Shown: one piece after another, positions 45,406-57,110 of the stretch | Layout: every line of letters starts with the position of its first letter | Position numbering within the stretch: the stretch's first letter is position 1 | Assembly: GCA_003194525.1 (NCBI GenBank) | Contig: NBIV01000250.1 | Location: forward strand, 1 to 64,000 | Length of the DNA stretch: 64,000 nucleotides | Direction: 5' to 3' | From: Gracilariopsis chorda | Lineage: Eukaryota; Rhodophyta; Florideophyceae; Gracilariales; Gracilariaceae | Notes under the pieces: generated by a model | Database searches by the model: none | Told to the model about the DNA's origin: nothing | What the model saw: only the letters and a program-made list of their open reading frames with translations | Made by a program: the position numbers and the translations under genes

Positions 45406-46449
45406 CCATTGCAGTTCATCAATCTTTGCATCTGCTTCTTGCTTGTTTTTATGCGCGCTTGTGCAGATGCCAATAAACACAATTTTCATGTAGCTCTTGT
45501 GCACGAATGATGCACACTTTCGTGCTCAACATTCATTCATTTCAGCCCCCCGTGTGGTGTGTTTCATGTGCATGTGCTGCCTTTGGGAATGCTTTTGATC
45601 TGTAGTTAGTTCGTTGCTGTGTGCAGCATTTCTCATCGATATCGATTTGGTTTGTTCTGCACTGTCGTACTTAGCTCTTTGCTTGTCTTTGGGTTTCCTC
45701 GCTGTCGGTGCTTCGTGGTGCGTTCTTTACGCTCCATCACTTCTGCATTCCGCGCCAACCCCCGCAGACGTGTCCACTCAAACAGCGTTCTACATATTCG
45801 TACTCTGTTTCACGCAAAACTGTCATTTTCCGAGCGGCTCGGTACTCATGTGTGGATACGGATTCGTAACGAATGCACAAACTGGTGTGGACGGTGGACG
45901 ATGGACGTCGTGTGATAGTGCGGACAACCTGTAACGAGAAGAGGGTAAGGGTTTAAACAAACCTAGTCGAATTCTATCCACTCAGCACAAGAATCCTGGT
46001 TTATTACAATTGTTCAGCTGTACAGCACGATTAATTGATGGCTGAAGTTCAGCTGCGCAAGCTGCAATTGACACAAAGACTTGTGGACAGCATTTATGTA
46101 CCCTTCCTTACAAAGAGATGTCATGCGCACCGCGCTGCTAATTCCGAATACGCGGTACGGCTGCGTAGGCTAGTTGAAAGGCCGAAGGATATCGTAATGA
46201 CCTTTTGTTCAGCACGCATGTCATAGCCATTCGATGTAAGAGATAAGCCCTTTCTACTCTGCAAAACGGGCAAACGGATTACAGCAATCCAGTTAAAAGG
46301 GTACTTTGCGGTGAAACCCTTTGAAGAATAATCTGACAGCTAGAATCAGCAGCTGTCTTCGGTGGTCGCATCTTGAGCGACCCCAAGATTTCCGACAAGG
46401 GACGAATACGACACTGTCCATTTCTTGACGTAGAAAGCGCCTTAAATTA

Positions 46450-47440
46450 AGGGTGGAAACAATCTGATGGGAAGGTGATGGGTGGGCGTAGCAGCACATT
46501 TGCAATTGATGGGATCTCCTTGATGAGATTTTCCATCGAACTGCAATCCCAGTAGAAAAAGTGCAATCCCCATCCCCATCACGTTGCTGAACCGTAATCC
46601 CAATACCCATCACCATTATGTAAGATATTATCAAAGCTACCGTGACTTACTGCACCACCGTTCCCTCCTTTCTAACAGCCTCGAAGGCCTGTTGCACAAC
46701 TTCGACATCTTAAAACACGGCATTAACGCGCAAAAACAAAATAGATTCAAACAACTGAGGGCTTGTTCTCATCCGATTGTCCGACAGAACACTACCAGCC
46801 ATTGACCACAGACGTTCCACCTCAGCCACAAACCCCAGAAACGGTGAACAATAGACAGGCCTAACGTAAAAGAAGAACTTGATGAGCTTTTATATGGTTA
46901 TAAAAGGTTACACACAGCTCTTGAGCTGCTGGGTTTTCGATAAGCATCTCTGAAGAGATAGAGATTGTCAACGGTAGAGTTTTTATGAGTTTACAGTTCT
47001 TTGTATATCGATATATTCAACGTAGTCTAACGACTACATTTGATTTCAAATTGATGGGTGCAATCTTTGCAATCTGATGGGGGTACAAGCCGATCCGCCT
47101 TCACGAGGTGTACCCGTCTTCCTTCCGCCAAGGAAGGAAGCGAAATGGACAGGCGATTGGGTCTCTCACGGAGACCAACAGCTTTTCAGCCATCAAAAAA
47201 TAAAAAGGACATGGTCAGAAAAGCTGTTGGTGTATCTAGAGAGAGAGGGGTTGTTCTCAATGTATAGGGATAACCCCTACCGTAGTCTTGGAATTAGAGA
47301 CGCGAGCTCATATAAACACACACACACAATCTGATGGGTTGATGGGTCTGTTCACACCCCATCGAATTGCAATCTTTGAAATGTTTTGCAATCCCGGATT
47401 GCAATCTTTGGGATTGCCATCAATTGCAATCCCATCGATG
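46450..47440. repeat. GATGGGATTGCAAT-motif repeat region
   Basis: Motifs such as AATCTGATGGG, TTGCAATTGATGGGAT and their complements CAATCCCATC recur at both edges of this region in both orientations (near 46463, 46497, 46562, 47053, 47330 and 47400-47440). This looks like the ends of a non-autonomous element or a decayed satellite. No coding capacity is seen. Confidence 0.5.
47288..47328 (-). repeat. Dispersed repeat copy A (short, inverted)
   Basis: On the minus strand a TG run is followed by TTTATATGAGCTCGCGTCTCTAATTCCAA, which differs at two bases from copy B in the core. Confidence 0.7.
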
Positions 47441-48504
47441 GAAACCCAACCCTGCCCTTAATGACGTTAACCCTTAATACTGTTGCGTCCCAAGATGGCG
47501 AACAATTTCGAACTTCCGGGGTGAGGTGTACTGGTCTCCCCAGTCCTTCATTTGTGACTGGCCAAGTCTTCAAACGTAGCCACTCACTCATCCCAGTCCT
47601 TGGGCACCATAAAGCTCGCAACTGATGACGGGTTCTGAGGAGAGCTCTTCAATTCCATGCAACGAACGCACCGTGAACAACGAGAGAGGCGACGAGAAAG
47701 TACCGAAACGTTGTCGGGGAACTTTAGATCCCAAGCTTGAATAAAGAAAGTCCTACCGTCGTTGTACATCATACAATCTTTTGGGATTTCGAGGATTTGA
47801 AAGGAAAGCAGCAAGAACGTTGCACTATAGCTCTTTAAGTACGTATACAATACAAATGACACTTCTACCCATAATGCAATTAAGCATTGAGGGCCCATAA
47901 TAAACAACAACAACAATACAAATGAGGCAGTAACTCGCGCTTGTACAGCTATTCTTGGTTTCCGTCACACTATTGCTTTGAAAGCGAGTAAGGGGCTCTT
48001 ATCTCTCCCAAACACTCCAGCGGGCACGTGCATCTCGCCTTCACGTGGTCTGCCTAACTCCGATCCCTCGTCACCGGGGCGGGGCGAACTGAGAACGCAG
48101 ACAGATCTCCAACGGAGACCAAGGACGGATGAAGAAACATTCAGCGTTCTATCTTTCACTGCCGTGTTTTATTTGAGCGCTAGATACCAAAGGTAGTCAC
48201 TGACTAATAACGATTTCCAGAGTAAGCTCCAACGGAGCCCCTTCTGATCCTAAGGCTAATATCTCCAAAGCAACCTCTGGTCAGCGATCGTCCCTAATCT
48301 TGGCTCGACCGGTAATTGGATCCTCTGAAATTGTATTAATCCTATCCCAGCGAGCTTTTCCTCCGCAATTTCTTTTATCGTGGACCTGTTTTTCCTAATC
48401 GCAGTCCTTGCCGCCCAGACTAGTATACGACAACATTCGCGCCTCATCGCTCACACACATGTTTCTTTGGCTGCCCCGTCCCAAGAAGAGCGCAGCCAAG
48501 AGAC

Positions 48505-49047
48505 ATGTCTTACGCTCCGGCCTTGTTGCAAGACTTTCACATAACAGAGTATACTCCTTCTTTTCGTACTCAGTTGTGGAACTTGTTCGTAAGCGGGATG
48601 TCTCAAAACGACGAGGCTGCTAAAGATGACGGTATGCGAAGAGCGATTTCGACCTTGATCGACAATGCGAGACTTGAAGTCGCCCGAGTAGGTAGCTTGA
48701 GTTGCCCCAAGAATGGAGGTAAGACGTTCCTTGCCCTTGATCGTAGCAAACAGGTTATTGGAATGCTAGCTGTAAAAAGATCCGAAGAAGACATCAGAGA
48801 TCGTTCCGTCGAGCTAAGGCGAATTTCAGTTGCCCATCAATGGCGTCGGAGGGGCGTATGTCGCGCCCTTGTTGATCATGCAGTTGAATATATCAAAGCT
48901 ACCTTTGATTCCCAGTGGATGCACTTGGTCACATATAGTTCAATGGGTCCAGCATTGTGCACTTACAAGAGTCTTGGATTTAAGGCACAAGGTGACGATA
49001 GCAGCGATGGGCCTCTTCGGCTCGTTAAACTTGTGAGGAAGATATAG
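48505..49047 (+). CDS. GNAT family N-acetyltransferase
   Basis: The product has 180 residues starting from the ATG at 48505. The GNAT core is visible: LDRSKQVIGMLAV (beta 2-3), then VELRRISVAHQWRRRGVCRALVDHA, where QWRRRG is the acetyl-CoA pyrophosphate loop (consensus Q/RxxGxG/A) and the following helix is conserved. Near the end, TYKSLGFK is the usual Y/F-x-LGF motif. The arrangement resembles NAT8-type and Gcn5-like small-molecule or protein acetyltransferases, but the substrate cannot be inferred. There is no targeting signal and no intron. The gene stands alone between repeat-rich spacers. Confidence 0.85.
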   Translation: MSYAPALLQDFHITEYTPSFRTQLWNLFVSGMSQNDEAAKDDGMRRAISTLIDNARLEVARVGSLSCPKNGGKTFLALDRSKQVIGMLAVKRSEEDIRDRSVELRRISVAHQWRRRGVCRALVDHAVEYIKATFDSQWMHLVTYSSMGPALCTYKSLGFKAQGDDSSDGPLRLVKLVRKI

Positions 49048-50301
49048 GCAAGAAGCTAAAGCAGCACTTGAGTGCTACTCGTGGAAAGCGTTAGGAGTGA
49101 AAAGGCGGAAAGGTAACAGATGAGAATGAACAGTTCCAGCCACATCGGGGCTGGAGTCGTAAGATCAGTTGTTGTTGTTTGTGTGCGGAGGAAGCCCAAT
49201 TCCTACGTCGACGTGCAAACTCTCGAAGAAGGTAGTCTCGGCCGCGAAGGCCAAGTTCTCGAAGCAGACTCAGTTGCGGATCCATTTTGCAGTCTCGTCA
49301 TCCGCGTCAGCAGAAAGGTCGACCCACTACGGCGGGCGGATCAATGCATAATGCCCAAAGCGGGGCCACTGACGATTTCCGCGTGATCTCTCAGCGCAGT
49401 AGCAACCTATCAAGAAGCGCTTTCGCTTCAACCGACTTCGGTTGGACTAAAAAACGACATCGCACGACTTGTTTGCTCTATGCGGAAACCACCAACAATT
49501 GGTTTGGTAGGATTCCGTTTTATACGAATCGCGAATTGCTTGGCAGCTTAGCGGGGCCGCATCTTAGCTGGTTTGGACAGATTATGAACGACGTTTTCAG
49601 CGACTTCGATATCTTTCGCTGCGGCGATGAATACTGACACTACCCTTGGTAGTTTGGTTTTCATCATGGAAATATATATTCTCTTCGGGTATTCCCTTCG
49701 GTCTATACCTTCGAGTATCCCTACTGAGGGGCATCAGATAGATGGGGCATCAGGTTAGATGCTTATGATGCCACCAGTCACCGGACAACTCCGTGATTCT
49801 GGAAACTCCAACGGGGTTGGGGTGAAATGTGTTATTGTTGGAAGGGTTGGGTTGGGATTTCTCGTTGTACTACAACAGTAATGAACACAGAGTTCGGCAG
49901 TCCTTCTCACCTCACTGTCAGAAAACCTGAGTATCACCATAACTGCTGTGATGTACTGGGCACCTCTTTGCTCACAAGTGAAACAGGCAAATCATGCCTA
50001 CCTGACTGCTTGGCGTGCACCCACAGGCTGTCGGAAGAATCTAAGACATCTGCTCTTACTGAGACGTAACTTTTAAGGTCATGATTGGCCCCGTCCCGGA
50101 GACCAACTCCTTTCGGTCACTAAAATATCATTCATTTGCATCCTCTACTAGAACGATATTATTCTACCGAACGTACAAGGGTAGATAGAGATATACATAG
50201 TGTCCTTATAGTCACACAACATTGCTTTGTTGCGATAGGCCACGTCATGCGTCCATAGAATGCTGAGCCTCTCAGACAGTGTGAGGCGCTACCAAGGGTA
50301 A
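49048..50301. other. Intergenic spacer
   Basis: A frame at 49287-49637 (about 115 residues) has protein-like composition but no recognised domain. No gene is supported. Confidence 0.45.
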
Positions 50302-51162
50302 TCATTCCCCAGGTGAAATGCCATCGTTCAAGTTCGCTGGCACCGCAACATCGATCATCTTGGGATAAGACAGCTTCAGATTGGTCATTATTTCTTGGAA
50401 TTCCGCTAATGTCTTTTCTTTGCCCAAACGCGGATTGAAATCGAGCTCTTCTGCGATTGTAGAACAAGTTATGCCGTTGTAATCATGACCAGGATACACA
50501 ATAGTGTTGTGAGGCAACTTGAAGAGCTTCTCACGAATACTGGAAAACAAGGTATCTGAACTTCCCTCCTGGAAGTCTGTGCGTCCACAGCCCCGTATCA
50601 GAAGAGCATCTCCGGTGAAAACAATACCCGGTTCATTTTGGATGGGTGAAGTTAAGTAGTAGGAGACACACCCAGCCGTATGTCCCGGTGTTTCAATCAC
50701 TTTCAAAGAGTAGTTGGGACCAATCTCGATCGAGTCGTTTTCCTTCACCAGAACATCTGCTTTGCCACGAGAAGCTTTGCTCATGACTGACTTCACTGAG
50801 GGAATCCTCTTCTTGATAATGCCCGAGGCAGAGATGTGGTCAGCGTGGGCATGTGTGTTGATGACGTAAACTAGCTGGAGCCCACACTCACTGATGACTC
50901 GAAGGTCGCGATCCACCAAGGTGTCAACTGGATCAATGAGTACTGCATGCTTGGAGTAAGAGTCTGCTAGAAGGTACGTGTACGTGCACGAGGTGCGGTC
51001 GAATAACTGGCGCAGAAACATGAATGTAGGGTGCTGTGACATCGGTCGGAAACGTTTGCTGCGCCGAGACGCGGACAAGCTTGTTGAATATGACAGAGAA
51101 ACAGTTCTCCTTAACAGTGGCGGCCTGACGAAGGCTCTGCCAAGAGCGGCCGTATGTTGCAT
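50302..51162 (-). CDS. ETHE1: ETHE1-type persulfide dioxygenase, probably mitochondrial
   Basis: The product has 286 residues. It is a metallo-beta-lactamase fold with a mononuclear iron site: THAHADH at 103-109, ETPGHTAGCVSYYL, GDALLIRGCGRTDFQ and VYPGHDYNG, followed by EELDFNPRLG. The GCGRTDFQ and NPRLG blocks are specific to ETHE1-like enzymes, which oxidise glutathione persulfide to sulfite in mitochondrial sulfide breakdown. The first 40 residues are rich in Arg, Ser and Leu and lack acids, as in a mitochondrial presequence. A second ATG (residue 41) would give a cytosolic form. All metal ligands appear present. Confidence 0.93.
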   Translation of the reverse strand: MQHTAALGRAFVRPPLLRRTVSLSYSTSLSASRRSKRFRPMSQHPTFMFLRQLFDRTSCTYTYLLADSYSKHAVLIDPVDTLVDRDLRVISECGLQLVYVINTHAHADHISASGIIKKRIPSVKSVMSKASRGKADVLVKENDSIEIGPNYSLKVIETPGHTAGCVSYYLTSPIQNEPGIVFTGDALLIRGCGRTDFQEGSSDTLFSSIREKLFKLPHNTIVYPGHDYNGITCSTIAEELDFNPRLGKEKTLAEFQEIMTNLKLSYPKMIDVAVPANLNDGISPGE

Positions 51163-53354
51163 TTCTGCGTAGCATCACATGGCTGGAGGAAACAGGCAAT
51201 CATTTTGGACCATCGAGGAGGAACGATGGCTGTATTGTGTAGAGCTTTGGCGTGTGCGTCTAACACGCTAATGAACGTGCGGTGTGGCAGGTCAAGCTAT
51301 CTGTGAGATGCAGCGTTTGTACCATTCGTATCTAAATTACGACACTCTGTGCCTGCTGGCAGCTGGACACACAAAACCCTTCGAAATGCAGCTTGCTGGT
51401 CTATTTGGGAGTGGCTGATATCATGTGCTTGCGTAGAAAGGGCAACGCTCTAACCGTTTACCCTTCCTCCCGATCGCTCTAGAGGCGCGGCAAAGTCTCG
51501 CCGCCAAACTCGTCAAACGTCGAATCGTTTGCTGTCCTGAGCACAACGGAGACCTAGAGATACATCGCTCCCACCCTGCGTTTCGGATAATGGGAATGCA
51601 TGAAGCAGCCAAGAGAAAGCATATCGCCGAACTTTTGGAGCGGTGTGCCCTTCGCCAGAAGCTTCTGCCCAGTGTCTAAATGCGAAAGGAAGTGTGTCTA
51701 CCCTTGCAGCTGTTGAAGACGCATGAATTCAGCGAAGATTTGGCTAATCCCTCCGGGATTGCTAACCCTTTAACTGTGCGGCGATTGTACTAAATAATAC
51801 TGTATGTAGTATTTTTGTATTGCGTCCTGACTGGCACTTCTTCTCATCTTGCTAGATAGAAGCTATCATGATCTGCTCCAACCAATTGGTTATCTCATCT
51901 GAGAGCAGGGCTTCACCTTTCCGGGTAATAAGAAGCGTGATGGAGCACTGGAGAGAACTGATACCTTGAGATTTCGTCATTTCTCCCATTCGAGTAGCGC
52001 ATTTTCCGCCAGTAATATTCCATTTCCACACACTACCTTGTTAACCCCCTGGAAACCGTTGGTAACTAGAATACTATTTAAGAGGCAAACTAGAACACGA
52101 TCATCGTATCAAAAGAAACAGACATATGTACAGCATTGTGCTGCAAGATGTGTGTGTGGGTGTGTGTGTTTATACGAGCTCGTGTCTCTAATTCCAACAC
52201 TTAGGGGCCCTTCGTTTGAAAGAGTCCCTCTCTCTTTCGACAAAACAACGTTTCTGGCAATGTTTTTACTACTGATTCGGCGTCAGAACCTTCTCTCGGA
52301 GAGGTGGAAGTTCTCTACGTTGGGACGCCGCTCTTCGGCGGGTTCTAAGAACGAAATGGTCTACACTATTTAGTATGTTGAGCCCACATCCGAGCGGGCA
52401 TAAACATTTCCTGTTGCGGATAAACTACAAGCAGGGTTGTGTTGGGACGTGACCGGCAAATATTTGCGCCAAGGCAGTATGTGCTCTTCTTAGAGTCACC
52501 AGATTTAGCTGTACGATGCACAGATGGTGCGGTTCTTTTGTGTTATCCTTTGCAGGCCGCAGCTCTGAGCGATCTTTATTGGGTTTGGTATACTGGCGGA
52601 TGCTGGTAAAAACCAGGACACCCAGACCGCGGTAAACACGTGCGCTCAAGAAGCATATTGAGGCTCAAGTAAGGTCCGTGATTTGGGCTGGTGGGAATTC
52701 AACAAGGGCAAACCAAGAAATGGTGGGCTAGGAGCGAGGAAGGTGGCTTGGTTTTCGGGACCAAGAAATAGCGCCCAGAAACAGACATCTATGAACCCGT
52801 CGCGGCGCCCGGCTCGAAACCTATCAGTCGCAGCCTCGTGCCCCGACAAATCCACATCTTCGGGCCTCGAAAATCCTCGCACCATGCTTTCAGCATTACG
52901 TGATTTCCTAGCATGGCTCAGTTCCTGCTATGCTGGACTCACTGATCATTTAGGCGTCCTCAGGCGGTCATGGAAAGGGAGCGCTTTCGCGGCAGGTGTT
53001 CATTGACCTTGCCAAGTCCAATGCTTGACAAATCAAAAATCCCCAACTCCGAACAAGGATCAATTGTTTATGATTAACACGTAATCAAAGCGTGCCAAAT
53101 GGTACAGCCCTCCATTTTCGCATTATATCGCGCGAAGTGGGAGATAGGAATTGGTTTCGTGGCCGATAAGCTCTTGGTGGTCATACGATGGCTTTTTGTT
53201 TTCTATCTAACCCATGTTCTACAGAAGGTCAACTCATTCTCAGGCCCCATAGCTGTTCTGTGCTCTTCGCCTTTCCACGAGCACTACTGAACTAACCTGG
53301 GTTCCATCTCAGGGCTGCAGTTCCTTCTTCACCCAGTAACTGGACTTTTCCTCA
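51163..53354. other. Intergenic spacer
   Basis: About 2.2 kb has no gene I can support. A frame at 52683-53006 is open on both strands and resembles no family. One copy of the TG-rich CTCTAATTCC repeat is at 52149-52195. Confidence 0.5.
52149..52195 (+). repeat. Dispersed repeat copy B (short)
   Basis: A TG run is followed by TTTATACGAGCTCGTGTCTCTAATTCC. It is related to the start of copies C and D. Confidence 0.7.
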
Positions 53355-54803
53355 ATGAAGACCGCAGCACGCCTGTTTTCGACACTAGTAGTTCTTCTCC
53401 TGACAGCTCGCATATCGTATGGATTTGACCTTGAAACGACCACTCGTTCTTCCTCCGGTTCGTGCCAGACCCTATATGAATCGATGAGGGAGGCATTTTA
53501 CGCACAGGTTGATCTCATTCGACGAGGTTTACCGGTTCGCGTGGTACAATCGGAATATGTGTATGCTGCAAACTTTCTTGCGCACTACGACTCGTACTTT
53601 CAGTATAGAAATCTCAACACCACATGCGTCTATTCGTATCTCTGGTACCATCTCTTTGATTACAGTAATCGAGCACATTGGGCTCTGAAGTACTTACAGT
53701 CGATGAGGGGATGGAAGCCGGAAATCAATTTTCTCAACTTCACCCAATATGAGTCTTTGCCACCCATGGCCCAGACTGAACAAGATGTTGTGGATGGTCT
53801 ATGGCACACTATCGATTTAAAACTACTGAGCACGCCAAGAGGACAATATGGGTACGATGATCTACCTTTTCCAAACAATGTGGGGGTTCTTTATGATCCA
53901 GGCCAAGAATTAGCATGTTCGGAGTACAACAAATTCGGATCTGTGACTGGAGACCATGCTCGCCCCGCTACTGATGTGTACATTCATCTAGCAATGTGTT
54001 CAATCCAGATGTATCAGGCTGGCGCCAACCGGGATGCGATTAAGCAAATGTTGAGTCACTTCGCCGCGTATGCATTCGATGGCGTTCGATGCACAGGAGA
54101 TGAACAGGCAGATCTCAAGATTCCTGAGATTCTGTTCCAGAATTACTCAAGAAACATTGGCTACATATACTCTAGTATTCCGAACAAGACCACAGGTGAC
54201 CCCGTCAATCTTCCTCAGTTCACTAAGGATGCGTTTCAGTCCATTTTTGCGGATGAAATACAATCACTGACGTCGTACAACTCTTGGGGCTATCCTGAGT
54301 ATGCCAAGCTTGTTGGTAGAAATTCTATACCTGCGATTGTTGATTCTATTGACACCCTTCTAGACAATCAAAACTTCGATACACTCATGCAAAGCCCTGG
54401 TTCGTCATGGTCGGGCACACCAATGAATACAGCGTCGGGTTCCACCAGCACCACCACTAGCGGGAGCTCGAGTGATGATGACGATGAGTTGGACGAAGTT
54501 GATGATTTCATCGTTCTAGATCGCACCGCAACGTGTTCTAACGGATATACATGGCTTTCTCGGGAGATACAGGTGCAGGACGATTTAGAACATTGTTGTG
54601 CGACGGTGTGTGATACTTTTGCCATGCTAATAACGTCAGTAGACCCTTTTCCTCATGAAGAATGCTGCTATCGATGCAATGAGAGTCATGGATGTCCAAG
54701 TGGACTTACGGAGCAAGACATCTTCGATAATGATAACTCGTTCATCATTGTACCAGAGTACGGGGATCAGTCGCAGCAAACTGTAACCATGGTTGATATA
54801 TAG
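53355..54803 (+). CDS. Secreted protein of unknown function with Cys-rich tail
   Basis: The product has 482 residues. Residues 1-23 are a signal peptide (MKTAARLFSTLVVLLLTARISYG). Residues 35-370 form a Tyr- and Trp-rich, probably helical domain with several N-glycosylation sites (such as NTTC and NYSR), which I do not recognise. Residues 370-395 are a Ser/Thr then Asp-rich linker. The last 80 residues hold about ten Cys, including two CC pairs (HCCATVC, ECCYRC), and suggest a small disulfide-bonded module. There is no membrane anchor and no ER retention signal, so export to the cell wall or outside is likely. The frame is intact and intron-free. Confidence 0.75.
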   Translation: MKTAARLFSTLVVLLLTARISYGFDLETTTRSSSGSCQTLYESMREAFYAQVDLIRRGLPVRVVQSEYVYAANFLAHYDSYFQYRNLNTTCVYSYLWYHLFDYSNRAHWALKYLQSMRGWKPEINFLNFTQYESLPPMAQTEQDVVDGLWHTIDLKLLSTPRGQYGYDDLPFPNNVGVLYDPGQELACSEYNKFGSVTGDHARPATDVYIHLAMCSIQMYQAGANRDAIKQMLSHFAAYAFDGVRCTGDEQADLKIPEILFQNYSRNIGYIYSSIPNKTTGDPVNLPQFTKDAFQSIFADEIQSLTSYNSWGYPEYAKLVGRNSIPAIVDSIDTLLDNQNFDTLMQSPGSSWSGTPMNTASGSTSTTTSGSSSDDDDELDEVDDFIVLDRTATCSNGYTWLSREIQVQDDLEHCCATVCDTFAMLITSVDPFPHEECCYRCNESHGCPSGLTEQDIFDNDNSFIIVPEYGDQSQQTVTMVDI

Positions 54804-55552
54804 ATGGTATGGGCACAACATGCTCATATAGCAACCGTCACCAGTTTTGTACGCCCGCCATCGCAAGCATTTTAAGAAGTAAAGTAACTATGATGCGCAC
54901 GTTGCTGTGCATGTTGCTAGGACAAATAGTCGCGTGACAAACTGAAAGGGTTAGCCTTTTACCTTATGCCTGTGCACAACTGCAATCCTTGTTAATCCAG
55001 GTTTCTAGGCGAACGGCAGGAGGATCTAGTATCCAAGTTCTTTTCTCATTCCGACGTGCTCTTTTTTGACATACCTTAGAACTGTGACATTTTGAGTTGT
55101 TCTACAATCGGTGCGGCTATGTTTTAGGGGTAAGGGGGTAAAGGGTCAACCCTTTGCCTGACTTTCCCTCGCAGGCCATCTGAAGAGCGAACAATTGGGA
55201 AAGCTTAACACCCTCTCTTGTCAATTCTTTCAACCCAACTGAAATACGAAGGATGTGATCATACCTCAAGGTAGAAGTGACGAAGCGGTGCATTGATTCT
55301 GGCTTGTTACGAAGTGCCCCTCTGCTGACGTCCTCAAACTGATATGGAGAGTGAATAAGCGTAAGAAGAGGAAGGCAAGCACAGTAGCGAAATGGGTACG
55401 ACGTTTGGACTCCTTGCAGCAGCATGAATATTGTTTGGCGCTGTCTTGGTCTAGTACTTTGTGAGTCACGACGTAACCCTTTACTAGACCAATTTACGAA
55501 TCGTGACCGCAAGACGGCTGGAGCAGATGCACGAGAGGAAATGCTGAACTGC

Positions 55553-56220
55553 ATGTGTGTGTGTTTACGGGCACGTGCCTCTAATTCCGAGGCAGCGGTA
55601 TCAAATTTCTAGTACAAGGCTAATCATCTATTCGTGAAAAGGCCGCCGTCTAACTGCACGTACGCAGTCGGCCACGAGCCTGTTGTCAGAGGAAGATCCA
55701 GCCGCCGTTTCCCTGAAGTTTTCCCTCGAAGGTAGAGCTCCAAAGGAGCCTCTGGACGGGGGTTTTCCACGGTTTTCTCGGAGGACTACGCTTGGGTCGG
55801 ATGATGATACAAGCTACGCGCCAGTTCGTTTGTCTGATCTCGCCGATGATATGGGGATTGGACGAAGGGACGTCGTCAATGGTTTCTATGGCGGGCGACT
55901 TGGTACATATGAAGCGCCTTGTCGTGGTGTGCCCCTTAACCAACGATCTCTAGAGGGTGAATGAAGAGGTGCAGATAAGAAGGCGATAATCGTCGGAAAC
56001 GAAACGCTTCAGCGGTTGAAGACACCTATAGGACCTAATGCTTTCTTCGTATCTAGGTTGTCAGGGTTCTTGGCAAACCCCCGCGTTACGAGGAATTAAT
56101 GCATGCGTGTTCGTAAAAGCGTGAGAGAGAAAACCATCTATTCGACGGCTAAATTCCCCTAATAGACACAATCGCACATCCATTTGGCTTCCTCATCCGG
56201 CATAGCTTCATAGTCTTTTG
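55553..56220 (+). repeat. Dispersed repeat copy C, split by an insertion
   Basis: The left part (55553-55634) and right part (56135-56220) together match the uninterrupted copy at 59775-59938. Shared stretches include CTCTAATTCCGAGGCAGCGG and CGGCTAAATTCCCCTAATAG. The identity by eye is near 90 percent. Confidence 0.85.
55635..56134. mobile_element. 500-base insertion with 10-base target duplication
   Basis: CATCTATTCG stands on both sides (55625-55634 and 56135-56144) and only once in the empty site at 59853-59862. A 9-11 base duplication fits Mutator-like DNA transposons. I see no terminal inverted repeats. The insert contains a protein-like open frame of 93 codons (55683-55964, no ATG), so gene-fragment capture is possible. 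Confidence 0.65.
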
Positions 56221-57110
56221 TAGCCTTTTCGGAAGGTCGGCACACCTCGACGGGCGGAACTGCATGTGCCCAAAACTACATGTGGCCCATAGCTGTAGTT
56301 GACTTCAGTTGTGAGAAAGAGGGAAGCAATTTTAGGACGTTGTTCCGTCTTCCGGGAGTAGGAGCACGACCTTCGGTGTTCGGAGCAAGCAGCAGTCACC
56401 AGCAGCAAAATGACGGAGACGTAGATTGTTAGTACGGCTCTCCCCCTTTCAAGCCTTCTCACCGCGTCGGAACTATGCGTTTAGAAGAGATTTTGAGCTA
56501 CGAGAGTAACGACGGATCATAGCTGAGCCCAACTGGGGCATCGTTCTTTGGTTCGCCTACGGTGAAAAAGATATCGACGTATTGATCGAAATGGTACTCT
56601 GTTCAGAAACTTCGGCTTATCTGCGGAGTCTGAAAAAGCTGCCGGTAGTGACGTCAGTTAAGTGTCGCGGCTGATCACATAACTGGCTCAAGGAACTCTT
56701 CGTGAACGAACTACGCAATGATGATCCTCAAATGTATGGCCTTGTATCACTCAGCGATCGCAGACGACTATCAGAGGTACCGTAAGAACCTGGCTGTCAG
56801 CTCTAACTCTTGTTTACCATAATTTCGTCACTCTTCTCCACTTGGGTTTCTATATACAAGTAACGTCGGCTTGCGTGAACTAGCTGAGGTATGGTCTTCT
56901 ACATGTTAACACAAATTGACCCAATAGATGGTACTGTGAAATCGTTTCTTCTTCTCTTCAGCAGTACTCTACAGCCACCTTCTGCTCAACCACAACATGT
57001 GACAAAAATGCCTCCATTAGCTCCCTTTGGTCCTCAAGTGTGCTACAACTTGATTACGCGCACTTCGCTTAACAGGGCCAACATTGGTGTCGCGATTCCC
57101 ATTAAGGTCT

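Larger units (their letters stand above)
45406..48504. other. Repeat-bearing intergenic region
   Basis: About 3 kb has no gene that I can support. It holds a region of GATGGG / TTGCAATC motifs (46450-47440) and one inverted copy of a CTCTAATTCC repeat (47288-47328). Two related blocks containing CGCCTTCACG and GGAGACCAA lie near 47097-47192 and 48030-48122. Confidence 0.55.
54804..57110. other. Intergenic region with dispersed repeat
   Basis: I see no host gene. It holds a dispersed repeat split by a 500-base insertion (55553-56220). A frame at 55683-55964 inside the insertion looks protein-like but has no ATG. Confidence 0.5.

Noticed and set aside
52683-53006. 108-codon plus-strand frame
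   Set aside because: It is open on both strands, matches no domain and has no leader features.
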